Assembly (NCBI GenBank): GCA_000750105.3
Contig: JPHH03000067.1
Location: 1 to 64,000, forward strand
DNA: 64,000 bases
Reading direction: 5' to 3'
From: Tolypocladium sp. Sup5 PDA-1
Taxonomy: Eukaryota > Ascomycota > Sordariomycetes > Hypocreales > Ophiocordycipitaceae
Shown: in pieces, positions 47,002-57,335 of the stretch
How positions within the stretch are numbered: position 1 is the stretch's first letter
Layout: each line of letters starts with the position of its first letter
Notes under the pieces: model-generated
What the model was told of the DNA's origin: nothing
What the model saw: only the letters and a program-made list of their open reading frames with translations
Databases searched by the model: none
Position numbers and translations under genes: made by a program

Positions 47002-48577
47002 ATGTTCCGAGCCTCGCGACCTCTTCTCCGCCTCGCTCCGCGAGCTTCCTCGACGAGCCTGGCCGCCCGCACTCCTCCCAGAATATTATCGTTGGCGCTG
47101 CAACCCAGACTTCCGCTCCAGCCGTTGGGACTCCCCGCTGCTCGCTTCGCCAGCAGCAGCTCCAGCCCTCCGCCACCCAAGCAGCCAATTGACCGCAAAC
47201 ACGAGAAAGAGGTCGCCCAGGAGACAATCAAGCCACGGCCCGGCGATGTCTCTTCTGGCAGTTCCGTGCGCCATGTGATGGAGGGCTTCTCGTCCCCCGG
47301 CCAGGACGAGGCGCATCTAAGTGAAGGCCTCAAGCATGACATTGTAGGTCGCGTGCTCTATTCACGGTGGATTCACCTTGGAAGCTAAACCACGGCAGGG
47401 AATCGTCAAAGACACGTTCCGCCTTTCTCAGGTCCCACGAGAATCCCATATCCTTGGCCTTGCTGGCACGCTTCCATACCTGGCCACCTCTCTCTCGACG
47501 GTGTTCTTGGCTTGGGATCTGACCAAGAACGTGCCCACTGGCAACTCCTTCTATGATATCATACTCGTCAACCATGAGACGGCTCGGCATCTCCTGAGTG
47601 TAATCGAACCGCTGCAGCTCGGCTACGGAGCCGTCATCATCTCCTTCCTCGGAGCAATCCACTGGGTATGGCGAGGAATCCCTCTACCTATACAATTGAC
47701 TCGAGCTGACATGTTTTTGCAGGGATTGGAATACGCCGAAAAGAAGCCCTCGCCAGAACGCACCCGCTTCCGCTACGGCATGGGCGTCGCAGCCTCTGTC
47801 GTCGCCTGGCCCACCCTCTTCATGCCCCTCGAGTACGCCCTCACCACACAGCTCATGGCCTTTGTCGCGCTATACTTTGCCGACGCGCGCGCCGCAGCGC
47901 GGGGCTGGGCGCCATACTGGTACGGCACATACCGCCTGCTGCTCACCGCCATGGTCGGCGTCGCGATCATCGTGTCGCTAGTCGGGCGCGCCACCGTCAG
48001 CGAGCACCACAAGCTCACTTCCCAGGGCTTGAGGGCCAACATGTCCCAGCCTGGACTTGCGGACACCAAGACCAATTGGGCGAAGCTGGAGGCGGAGGAG
48101 AAGGAGAGGCTTAAGAAGGAGAAGGAGGAGGCTGAGAAGAAAGCCAAGAAAGAGGAGCAGGCCAAGAAGAGTGCTGAGAAGAAGAACGGCAGCAAGGGTT
48201 CGGAGAAGGACAAGGACAAGCGGAAAGGGGATAAGAAGAAGGATGGCCAGCCACAAGAGGATGAGGGCTCTGAGAAGAAAGATGACAAGAAGGACAAGCA
48301 GAAAGGGGACGAGAAGAAGAATGACAGGCAACAAGAGGACGAGGGTTCTGAGAAGAAAGATGGCAAGGACGGAGGCAAGGATGAACAGAAAGATAGGGAG
48401 AACAAGAATGACAAGGAAGCTAGGGCCAAGAAGGATGACAAGCAGCAAGAGGATAAGAAGGGTTCAGGGAAGCAGGACGACAAGAAGGACGACAAGAAGG
48501 ATGACAAGAAGGATGACAAGAAGGATGACAAGGATGATGAAGGCAGCAAGGGCCCTGGTGAAAAGGAGGGGAATTAA
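47002..48577 (+). CDS. Mitochondrial inner membrane DUF3429 protein
   Basis: Exons 47002-47343, 47399-47665 and 47723-48577 give 487 residues. The N-terminus is rich in Arg/Ser/Leu and lacks acids (MFRASRPLLRLAPRASS), a classic matrix presequence. The DUF3429 (TMEM69-like) membrane core follows: LGLAGTLPYLATSLSTVFLAW, GAIHWGLEYAEKK across intron 2, and MGVAASVVAWPTLFMPLEYAL, with about five hydrophobic helices. The last ~160 residues are almost only Lys, Asp, Glu, Gln and Gly and contain internal repeats. Function is unknown; relatives are annotated as mitochondrial inner membrane protein 1. Intron 2 (57 nt) has no stop and stays in frame; its removal restores IHWGLEYA, typical of the family. 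Confidence 0.87.
48221..48540 (+). repeat. Coding tandem repeats in charged tail
   Basis: Two diverged 78-bp units (starting near 48221 and 48299, each encoding EDEGSEKKD) are followed by a run of about five 12-bp units encoding KKDD at about 48475-48535. These repeats build most of the Lys/Asp/Glu tail of the DUF3429 protein. Confidence 0.8.
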
Positions 48578-49192
48578 GTGGCTGGAGCATATCGGAACGG
48601 TATCTGACGAACGGAGTTTCAGCGTGGGACTTTCCGGCAGCATTGTTCTGAGGCTTCGTAGTTTCACACCAGCATCGATGAATGATATTCATACAACATT
48701 AAAACTTCGTTCGCAACTATACTCAAACACTGTCGTGGGTGACAGTCCACAACTACCTATCTAATTAGAACCAACACCTTTCCAACGGGGCGTGACCACT
48801 CACCGGTAGGAATGTGCCAAGCCCTAGGGTAGCTGGTACCGCACTCGAGACAAGCTGGGGGCTTCCATCAAGCACATTATCGCAAGAGCTTATTAAAGTT
48901 GTATATTCACACCTCTGCCGCAGCGCAGCATCGTGCCACAAAACTCCCAGACCGCCGACCACCTTCATAGTTCTATCAATCGCATGGAAGAAACGGGGGT
49001 ATGTGTCCCAACGCCCTGAAAATGCACAGATACCTCTACAGCTCGGCCGTCGTCCGAGCCACGTCGGATTGTTTGCCCACATATCATCATCATGGCGACC
49101 GGTAGGACGCAAAAGATACCATTCTTCAAACCCTGCTTCTCAGGAGCCGAGCGCTCTAAGGTCTAGCGAATCCCTGCTTGGCCTTTGTGCTG
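48578..49192. other. Intergenic between convergent genes
   Basis: The 615 bp hold two 3' ends. Nothing else was recognised. Confidence 0.5.
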
Positions 49193-52014
49193 TTAGAATT
49201 GACCGTACTGTTCGTCATGGCTGGGGGAATGTACCTTCATCTGCTCGATTCGGGCCTTTAGCTGGCTCGTCACCTCAGCAGCTCTTCTCCAGCTCTCGCC
49301 AGGGGCAACGCCAGATGGTTGCGGAAGGGATGAGACAGGACGCTCTCTCGTCATGCCAGTCCCCGAGTCGCTCCCATCATCTCGGGACGGTGCGCTTCTG
49401 AAGCCCCTAGCAGGAGAGCCTCGTCCCGAAGACGCGGTGCTGCCAGCGTGTCGCATCTCGGGGCTCAGCTTGCTTCTCGGGTACATCATCTCTCCGTTTT
49501 CCTTCTCCTCAGACAAGGTGCTGGCGAAGCTCATGCGGTTCCGGTTGGCCGCCGCAGACCCAGGATCACGGAATATGCCAGCGTCGTCGTGCGTCGGGGA
49601 TGTAACTATTGACCACGAGATCAGAAAATGGGGCAAGGATGATTGTCATGATTGACGAGGCTTACCTGGGCTTCCCATGCCCGATGCAGCACCGAGTCCC
49701 TCGGCACGGCTCAGCGCTCTCTTCAAGCGTTCCAGCTCGCGCCTCAGCCTCTCGTTGACCTGTTCCGTCGCCTCGGCATCGCTGCGAGCACGGACAAGTT
49801 GCGTCTCCTTGGCCTTGATGCTCAAGACGTCGCGTGTGTGGTCCTCGATGAGGCCCGCATTGTGATTCTTCAACTCTTGGATCTCGGACATGAACTTGCT
49901 CCGCTCCTGTCGCATGTCGTCTAGTTGACGAGACAGGCGCTCGTTGGCAGCCCGGAGCTCTTCCAGCTCGGCTCGCTCCACGGCAGTGAGCCCACTCGAC
50001 GGAGGAGGAGAGTCTGGAGGGAGTTGAGCAGGCGCCGCAGCAGGTTTCGCCAACGACCGACCGGCGAGGCCGCGCGATAGGCCAAGGCGCGGTTGCGGAG
50101 GCGCCACCGGCTCGTCGTCGGCCGGCATCACCGGCGGCCCGCCCAGAGCCCGACGTGGCGAGGCTGTTCCAGGGGCGCCGAGGGTTCTCTTCTGGGGAGC
50201 CTTGAGACCGCCGATCCCAGAGGACTTGGGGATTCCCAATTTGCTCCCCGGGGCAGCAGGCTTGGGCGTCGCCTGAGGGGACAAGGGGGTTGATTCGGCA
50301 GGCCGGGGAGCAGCGGCAGCCGGGGCGGCCTTCTTCACAGCCGGCCGCTTCCCTCCCACAACCTTTTTCGCTGCAGCCGGCGGTGCCCTGGCGGCCGGTG
50401 CGGGCTTCGGCTTCTCCTTGGCCTTGACCTCTGCCGTCTCAAAGAACTCCCTGACCTTGTTCTTTCGAATATCGTCCAGGCCGTCCAGATACGGTGACAT
50501 GGCTCGCTCGCTGATAATCTTCATGACGGTTCCCAGAATCTCCGCACCGCCGTCTCGCAGCGCAGGGCTCGACTCCGACAACAACTTCTTTCCGGACTCG
50601 CAGATGGATGCTATTTCGGGCTTGCTCGGAACGTCGCGCGTCGTTCGCAGGCAGCGAATGAGAAACTTCATCGTCCCCTCCTTGACCTGGGGGTTCTTGT
50701 TGCCGAGATATGCAAGGATATCTTCGAGACAGTCAGTCAAGTTTGTGGATCCAAACACTGCATCAAGAGCTGCGCCAAGAGCATCGGCGACTGTGACCTT
50801 CTTTTCCTTTAATCGATCCATAATGGGCTGCATGACGACGGTACGATACCTGCCAAAGCCATGGCGCACACCCTTGGCGAGCAGCTCGATGCACTGGGCG
50901 GCCTGGGTCACCACCGCAACGTTGGCGTCCTTCATGCACTTAGCCAAGCCCCTGGTGACCTCGTTGAAGTCGCTGTCTTTGATCCGGGGCACGTTGAGCG
51001 CCTGTGCGAGAGCATCGACGGCCTCCTTTCGGTCTTTCCATTTTGACGATGCCAGCATGTCGCTGAAGTTGTCGGGGACCTTCTTGGAAATGTCGACTGG
51101 TTCGGCAAGGGAGAAGGCGTCCACTTCTGCGGCCTCTTCCGGTTCCTCCTCGCCGTCGTCGCCATCGTCACCACCAGCAGGAGCCGCTGCAGCCGCGGCT
51201 TGCTGGGACCGGAGCAGTCGCTCTTGCTTGGGCGGGGGTTCGGCTTTGACCTTTTCAAACTGCGCCTCCAAGTCGGTTTGCTGGGAGGGCTTCAGCTCCC
51301 CCCAGAACATGGGCTTCATAGCCTCGCGCAGCCATCTGTATAATTCCACGGTAAGATTCGTCGCCTCGGCACGAACGTTCTTGTCGGCAGCGCCAAACAC
51401 CTTGGGCAGCGCCTTGAGGACGGGCTTGGGATCCACAATCTTGCACCCGTAGTTGTGGAAGATGGCAGTCAGAGCATTCAAAGTAGCAGCGACGTTCTTG
51501 GGTACCTTGTTGGAGAGGCCGGGGATGACGTCCTCCAGCACAGGGGCGGCGCCGTCGATCTCGATATATAGCAGTATGGCTTCGAGGGCGTTTTGCTTGA
51601 TGGCAGCCCTCGTGGACGACAGCGACTTTTCTACCATTGGCGTGACGGTCATGCCTCGCGTCCGCAGCGCGCCGTCTCGCCCGCCGAACTTGAGAAATGC
51701 GCAGAGCGCGATGATGCCTTCTTGCTGCGCGGCGACATTGGAGTCGGCGACGGCAGACTTCCACAAGCTGGATTCGTTTATGAAGGGGCGAAAGCAAGGG
51801 TCGGACTCGTCGGGGGAGGCGGAGAACTGCTTGGCCGCCTCCTCGTAGGCCTCCTTTCTAACTTTCCATTGCTGCACATCGGTATTAGCGCATCGACATT
51901 CGTTGAAGCATCAGGGCCGAGGACAGGAACAGCTGGGGCGGGCGGGCAACGTACCTTGTGGGTGAAGCGATCGGATAGTGGCAACGAGCTAAAGTCTTCC
52001 TCCTTGTCCGCCAT
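49193..52014 (-). CDS. STU2: XMAP215/STU2-family microtubule polymerase
   Basis: Exons 52014-51955 (20 codons), 51871-49666 and 49605-49193 give 892 residues, the size of yeast Stu2 with two TOG domains. TOG1 begins at MADKEEDFSSLPLSDRFTHK|QWKVRKEAYEEA across the 83-nt first intron and contains ADSNVAAQQEGIIALCAFLK. An acidic linker leads to TOG2 (about 270-500; DISKKVPDNFSDML, SSKWKDRKEAVDALAQAL). A basic Lys/Ala/Pro/Ser-rich microtubule-binding region follows, then a coiled coil (about 660-735) for dimerisation, and a Ser-rich tail ending in QLKARIEQMK. The protein adds tubulin at plus ends and acts at kinetochores and spindle pole bodies. Start choice depends on the small first exon, which matches the family N-terminus. 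Confidence 0.95.
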
Positions 52015-53603
52015 GGTGTCGACGGAGCAATCAAAGTCGTTTTCAGTGGAGCTGGAGCCTTCGTGACAAAGATGCCGGCGTCTCTTCTGGAGTCTCACGA
52101 ACCTGCCGACCTTGTCTATCAGCTTCTGCATGGACCGGAGGCGATCCTGCTCGTCCATGGCGCAGGGCGCACGCCGGGTCCCAAGATGAGGTCTTGACGG
52201 CGTCGGGCGTGCCCACGCTGCAGGCCAGGTCGAGCGCAAGGGGAGATGCTGTACATACCGGCTGGGGCCTCAACAGAGGAGCGAGCGGGAGGGCGCGGTC
52301 AGGCGAGCGTCGCGACGTGGGATGAGGAGCTGGCGAAACGACGGCCCGTGGACGCAGGATCGGCAAGAGTGGTCGTGTAGCTCTTGCTCTCCTCGTTTGT
52401 GCGTATTCTTCCCTGGACAGACGGCGAATGGAGTACCCTTACGGACAGCTCGAGGCAGGAATGCGCTGGTTGCGATGCGTCGTCGTTGGCGGGGAAGCTC
52501 GAGACAGGGGCGGCTGAGGCGCGGCAAGGTCAACACAGGCGCGCGGGTAATGGCGAGACGAACGGGTGCGTAGCCGCGGTGATGATGGTCACAGTAATAG
52601 CTGTCGCGCAAAGTAAAGGTACGAAGGTGCAACGATATCGGCAGAAACAAGACGCTGGCACGAGGACGGGTTGTTGTTGGGTCGAGAAAAGGACACAAAC
52701 AGAGAGACCGTCACAGCAACAGACACTGCCCTGTGGATGGCCTACGGTGGAGGGGCCCGCGCTCTGGCAGAGGCAGAATGGGGGCGACATGAATGGAAGA
52801 CCCCTGTTCGGCACCGCCCAGGCCCAGGGCAAACAAAAAGTCAACAAGCCACTGACACCTGACGGCGCCAATCATCAGAGCCCAACCGACCTGATCATGC
52901 GCTGCGCTGGGCACCTTGCCTAATGAGGGCATTCATCAGATGTCATCTCGGCAGCTCGAGTGCAAGGACCAAAGCGGCATTGTTGCTCTGGACGCAGCTT
53001 TGTTGAACTAATTCAAATCGTCATTTCTGGGCATGTATTGTAAATCACAAGTCACAGAACACGAAGCACTCGAGTGTCATTTGTTGCGCTTACATGGGAT
53101 GTCAATGACAGCTCGGCTCTGTTGCTCCAGCTGGCTCCGTGAGCCACCCACTGTCAGCTCCTCCCATTGCTGCAGAAACGCCCACGCGTCAACAACCCAC
53201 CGCCTCCATCACACCCATCACGACCGCACAGCTTCGCGACTTGGCAGGTCCGTGGATGCAACCAATCCTGCAGTACCAACGCCGCGAGTCCAATAAAAAA
53301 CGCGGCGCGCCGTTTCCTTTGTTTTACTCCGATGTATACGGATATTCGGCGCGTCATCTCATCTTTGCGAGTTGGTCAGCTGTGAGCACATCTGCTCAGC
53401 CCGATGCTAATGCTTCGGAATAAGGAAAAAGAGTATTAGGTACGGCGCTTAATATGTAATTGCAGGAATCATCGCTTCTGTACGACCACCGGCCGAGCAG
53501 CACCATGGCCACGCGCACTCGCTCATGATCGCTGGCCGGAGGCTAATCACGATCAACAACTCATCTATCCTCGGCCTACACATAGATTTTCTAGAATACA
53601 CGC
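52015..53603. other. Intergenic, 1.6 kb
   Basis: It lies upstream of STU2 and downstream of the kinase. No gene was recognised; short frames on both strands look like noise. Confidence 0.5.
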
Positions 53604-55562
53604 TCAACTCTTACCCTCGTCAGTCCCATTGCCGGCAGAAGGACCCGTCTCATCACCAGCACACACCTCAGTCCCGTCACCAGCAGAAGGGTCCATCGCT
53701 CCCCCCTCCTTTGACGACTCCCCGGCTCCCTCTTCCTCTCCGCTGGCCGCCTCCTCCTCAAGTCTCTTCATCTCACGGTCCCAGTCCTCCTCCATCTCCC
53801 TCTTCCTCGCCTCGTCGATGCGAATGTCCAGCCAGGGGTGGTCCAGGAGCTCCTGGATGCTCGGCCGCTCCCGAGGCTCCAGCTTCATCAAAAAGGACAG
53901 CCAGGGCACAAACTTGCTCTTCTTCCACTCGTCCATGCCGTCAGTCCATCTGCCCGTGGCCAGGTCTGCGGGCTCCTCGTTGCTGTAGTTTCTCACCTGG
54001 CGGCTCTCGTCAAAGAACTTGTCGACGAGCTTTGGGTCCGACCTCTCCAACAGCGAGGCGGGAAAGCATCCCCCGCCAAGCAGCTGCTGCATCTGCATCA
54101 GCATGAATGGCTCTGAAAACTTGCGCTTGCCTGTCTCGTCCTTTTCAGAGACCTGGAACATGCGCTCGTCATTGAAGAGCTCGAGGATCACGACGCCGAG
54201 GCTCCACAGGTCCGCTGATTCGTCCCAATCCGCGCCGAGGAAGACCTCGGGGGCACGCATCGCGTCTGGCTGGATGAGGTAGCACAGGCGGTTTTCCTTC
54301 CACGACGACACGCCCCAATCGCCCAGGCATATATCGGCGAACATGGCTTCGTGAATATCGGTGGCGTAGTACCTCGTCATGGGCATGGATCGGATGATTC
54401 TGTACTCCTCTTCTCGGCCAACATACTCGACGAGGGGCTCAGACGCAGGAAGGTAGTCGTCTTCAATCGCCGACTGACCCAATACCATTGTCAGAAATAT
54501 GTTGTCCGCTTTGAGATCTGCATACGATTAGTCTTGTTCATCTCTGCGACACTCCTATAATAGCCATTTACCGGTATGGATCACTCCGCTCTCATGGGCG
54601 TACGACACGGCCCAGAGCAACTGCCTTGCGAATTTCCTTGTGACGTGTTCTGGCAGCTTATAGTCGCAGAACCAGTTTGGGTACGAGGCAAGTGTCTCGC
54701 CCATCGGCTCGAATATCAAGCAGACGTGCGTCCCGTTTGGCCCGTCATGCTCAAAGTCATCGAGCAGATGGTTGATGAATTCGTACCCCTTGTGTTTGGG
54801 ATTAGTTGTTCGGAGATGCTTGAGAATTTCCCTCTCAAGGATGTGCTCCTGGCCGCCGTACGAGTCGGCACAAAGGACTTTCATGGCAAGATACTTTTTC
54901 TTGGCAGTTTCCTTCTTCGCGGCAAGATCCTGCACAAGCCATATGGTAGAGTACTCGCCCCAGCCAAGTTTCTGAAGTACTTTGTAGCAAGAGTTGTAGA
55001 CTTCTCCAATACGAACTGGATGGAAGCCTTCGGGCACGTATCGGTCGATGCTCTCTTCGTCGAGATGCCAGTCATATTCATCGGGGTCCCCAGCACCTTG
55101 CTCCACAGCTTCCTCCTCGCCTGCCTGCTTCGCAACGTTAGCTATGGGTTCGTATTTGCTATGTCTACCTTTGTCATAACCTACCTCCTGGTCGCTCTTA
55201 GCTGCGACTTCATCGAGAGTCGCTTCCCCAGACCCGGGTGAGATCCCTTTGGCATCCTCAGCAGCGAGGACCTCACTTTCCCGTATCTGGCCGCCGGTGT
55301 CGGACACTGGGCGTCCCTCGCCATCGGTGCTGGCATCGCTGATCACGGCATTGGGAGCAGGGAGGTTTAGTTTCTGAGTACTCTGCTCTGCCACGATGAC
55401 CTTTGGCTGGATAAACCTCTGCCAGAGCAGCTTGAACTGGTCGAACAAAACGCACATGTTGCGCAGCACGAGTAGGGACTCAAGGATTATTCCAATCCGA
55501 TGGGGATATATTTGTGTCGTGGATTTTGCAAACCGCAAGTTCGCAACCTGGGCGATGCTCAT
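53604..55562 (-). CDS. SRPK-like serine/threonine protein kinase
   Basis: Exons 55562-54572 and 54517-53604 (54-nt intron) give 634 residues. The kinase domain starts about 190: P-loop LGWGEYSTIWLVQD, the ATP-Lys in YLAMKVLCAD, ERE in helix C, catalytic loop GVIHTDLKADNIFL formed across the splice junction, a DWG in place of DFG (CLGDWGVSSW), the APE motif MRAPEVFLG and DLWSLGVVILELF. HTD in place of HRD and the family pattern point to the SRPK group, which phosphorylates SR-type splicing factors. The first ~170 residues are not recognised. The C-terminal tail is acidic with imperfect repeats (PSAGDGTE / PSAGNGTD). Substrate and localisation are inferred only. Confidence 0.85.
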
Positions 55563-55730
55563 TTTCAGTGATTTCGAGCGGAGTGTCCATGAGGGAAGCC
55601 GTCGTTGTAAGAGACGTATTTTTAGTCCATCTTCTGTCCTGCTTCTTTGTGAGGTTTCACTCTAACATAGGCGGGTGTTGCAAACAAAAAAACCGGGACA
55701 AAGGGAGTCATGCACCGTGCTTTGATAACC

Positions 55731-57009
55731 ATGGACCCGAGCACAGTGATCGAACAGACCAAGAAGGAGTTTCGAACACAACTTTCAACTCCAAGCTAGA
55801 CTCGTCTACACAAAGCCAAGAATTTATATCAGTTCTAAGCCAAATATTCATAACCGAGAAGATCATTGATGTTGATAGAGACAAAGTCCTCAGACATCGA
55901 GACGAGGCATATGGAGCGGAAGTGGTGACTTTAAGGCGGATTCTAAAACTGAAGCTGAAAGAAGATTCATTCTGCTATACGATCCAAAGATCTCAAGGGG
56001 GAAACTATATATCATGAGCGAATGCTGCATCTTCTCATCTAGTTCATGAAGCAGGATCACAACTGATCACACCAGACTCCACACTCCGCGCTTCACAACG
56101 ACGCAGACTTCACAACGACCCAGTCAAGGGAGCCAAGTTCAGCACCATAAGTGGCAAGCTGTAGCAACAATGGGGAATACTGTGACGTTCGCGGAGCTTC
56201 CTGAGAAGGACAACGATCTCACCATAGAGTATTCAAACGAGACCGAGAAATCCTCGGAGATTGAGAAGCGCTGCCGAGAGTACGCTAAAGATCATTTTTC
56301 TTGCTTCAAGCTATCTAAGGCATTGATCAAATGCGTGCCCATGAAACAGTTGAGTCTGCGAGTTCCGGTATATCTCAGCAGTCCAGAATTGTTGACAAGT
56401 CCAACAGCGGAGGCAAGGCATGGCATACAGGTGGCACGGATGCAAACGCCCCTGAACACATATCGGTGATGTTTTACGAGATTGATCGTAAATCAAACAA
56501 GGAAAAATTGCTTAAAGTCTGCCACGTCGGTCGGTACGTGGATCCAAACAGTAGGTCTGCCAGAGGACTGTACGTCTTCTCGGACGCTGCCAAGGAGCGA
56601 GGGGCGGGCCCGGAGACCAGAAACTGGAGGCTCCGTACCGCTCAACTTGGCGATGAGGCTGGGAAAACAGCACCAAAGTCTCGTCGAGGCTCGTATGGCT
56701 TTCATGCTTCTCGAAGCCGGCCAGGGTCGGGACCAGAGTCTAGTCAATGGAGGATCAAGCGTGGCTAGCCAGACACTTCGGGAGTCTGGCAACTTCGAGC
56801 GAGGCATCCGATTCATTCCACATGCCAGACGCTCGAATGAGCTCGTACCACTTCAAGTTCAAGTAGTTGCGGGCAATACAGACGATGCCTTGTCTGCCAA
56901 AGCACCGCTCGCCGCTAACAATCGGCCAGGGGGATGTGGCAGAAGACAGCATCGGCACACTTGGCGTTCAAGGAGTTCGGGATCTTTGTCGTATCAAAAC
57001 AAATATTGA
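55731..57009 (+). pseudogene. Probable decayed or unresolved gene
   Basis: Several overlapping frames on the + strand carry protein-like text broken by stops and frame changes: MDPSTVIEQTKKEFRTQL in one frame, then FISVLSQIFITEKIIDVDRD and VVTLRRILKLKLKED in another, then MGNTVTFAELPEKDNDL (56170 onward), EHISVMFYEIDRKSNKEKL, and SLVEARMAFMLLEAGQG. No GT..AG arrangement I tried joins them cleanly. Base composition is more AT-rich than in neighbouring genes. I recognise no family. It could be a relic of an accessory gene, a gene with introns I failed to resolve, or chance. The pieces are reported, not repaired. Confidence 0.35.
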
Positions 57010-57335
57010 TTCCTCTATGTTTTGCAAACACATATTTTATAGCATTTTACTGGCTAGCGCAGGACAGGTGGTTGAGATATAGAGATGCTTTCTTTGTTAA
57101 GTTGGGGTGTCTTCATGCACCGTGTGCACTGTGGACTTTTTCACTGTGGGCTTTCCCAGGAAGGTCACGTGAGGATAAGATAACAAGACAAATGACTGGC
57201 TGCTGCCTGTGCAGGCGACTGTTAAACGCGCCTCGCGCAACGGATGCATTTCCAGCACTTTGCCACAATCGCTAATGATGAGGAGTTTCGAATACCCCCT
57301 GTAAGGTCCTTGCGAGCTGCAGGCAGTCCGTTGCC

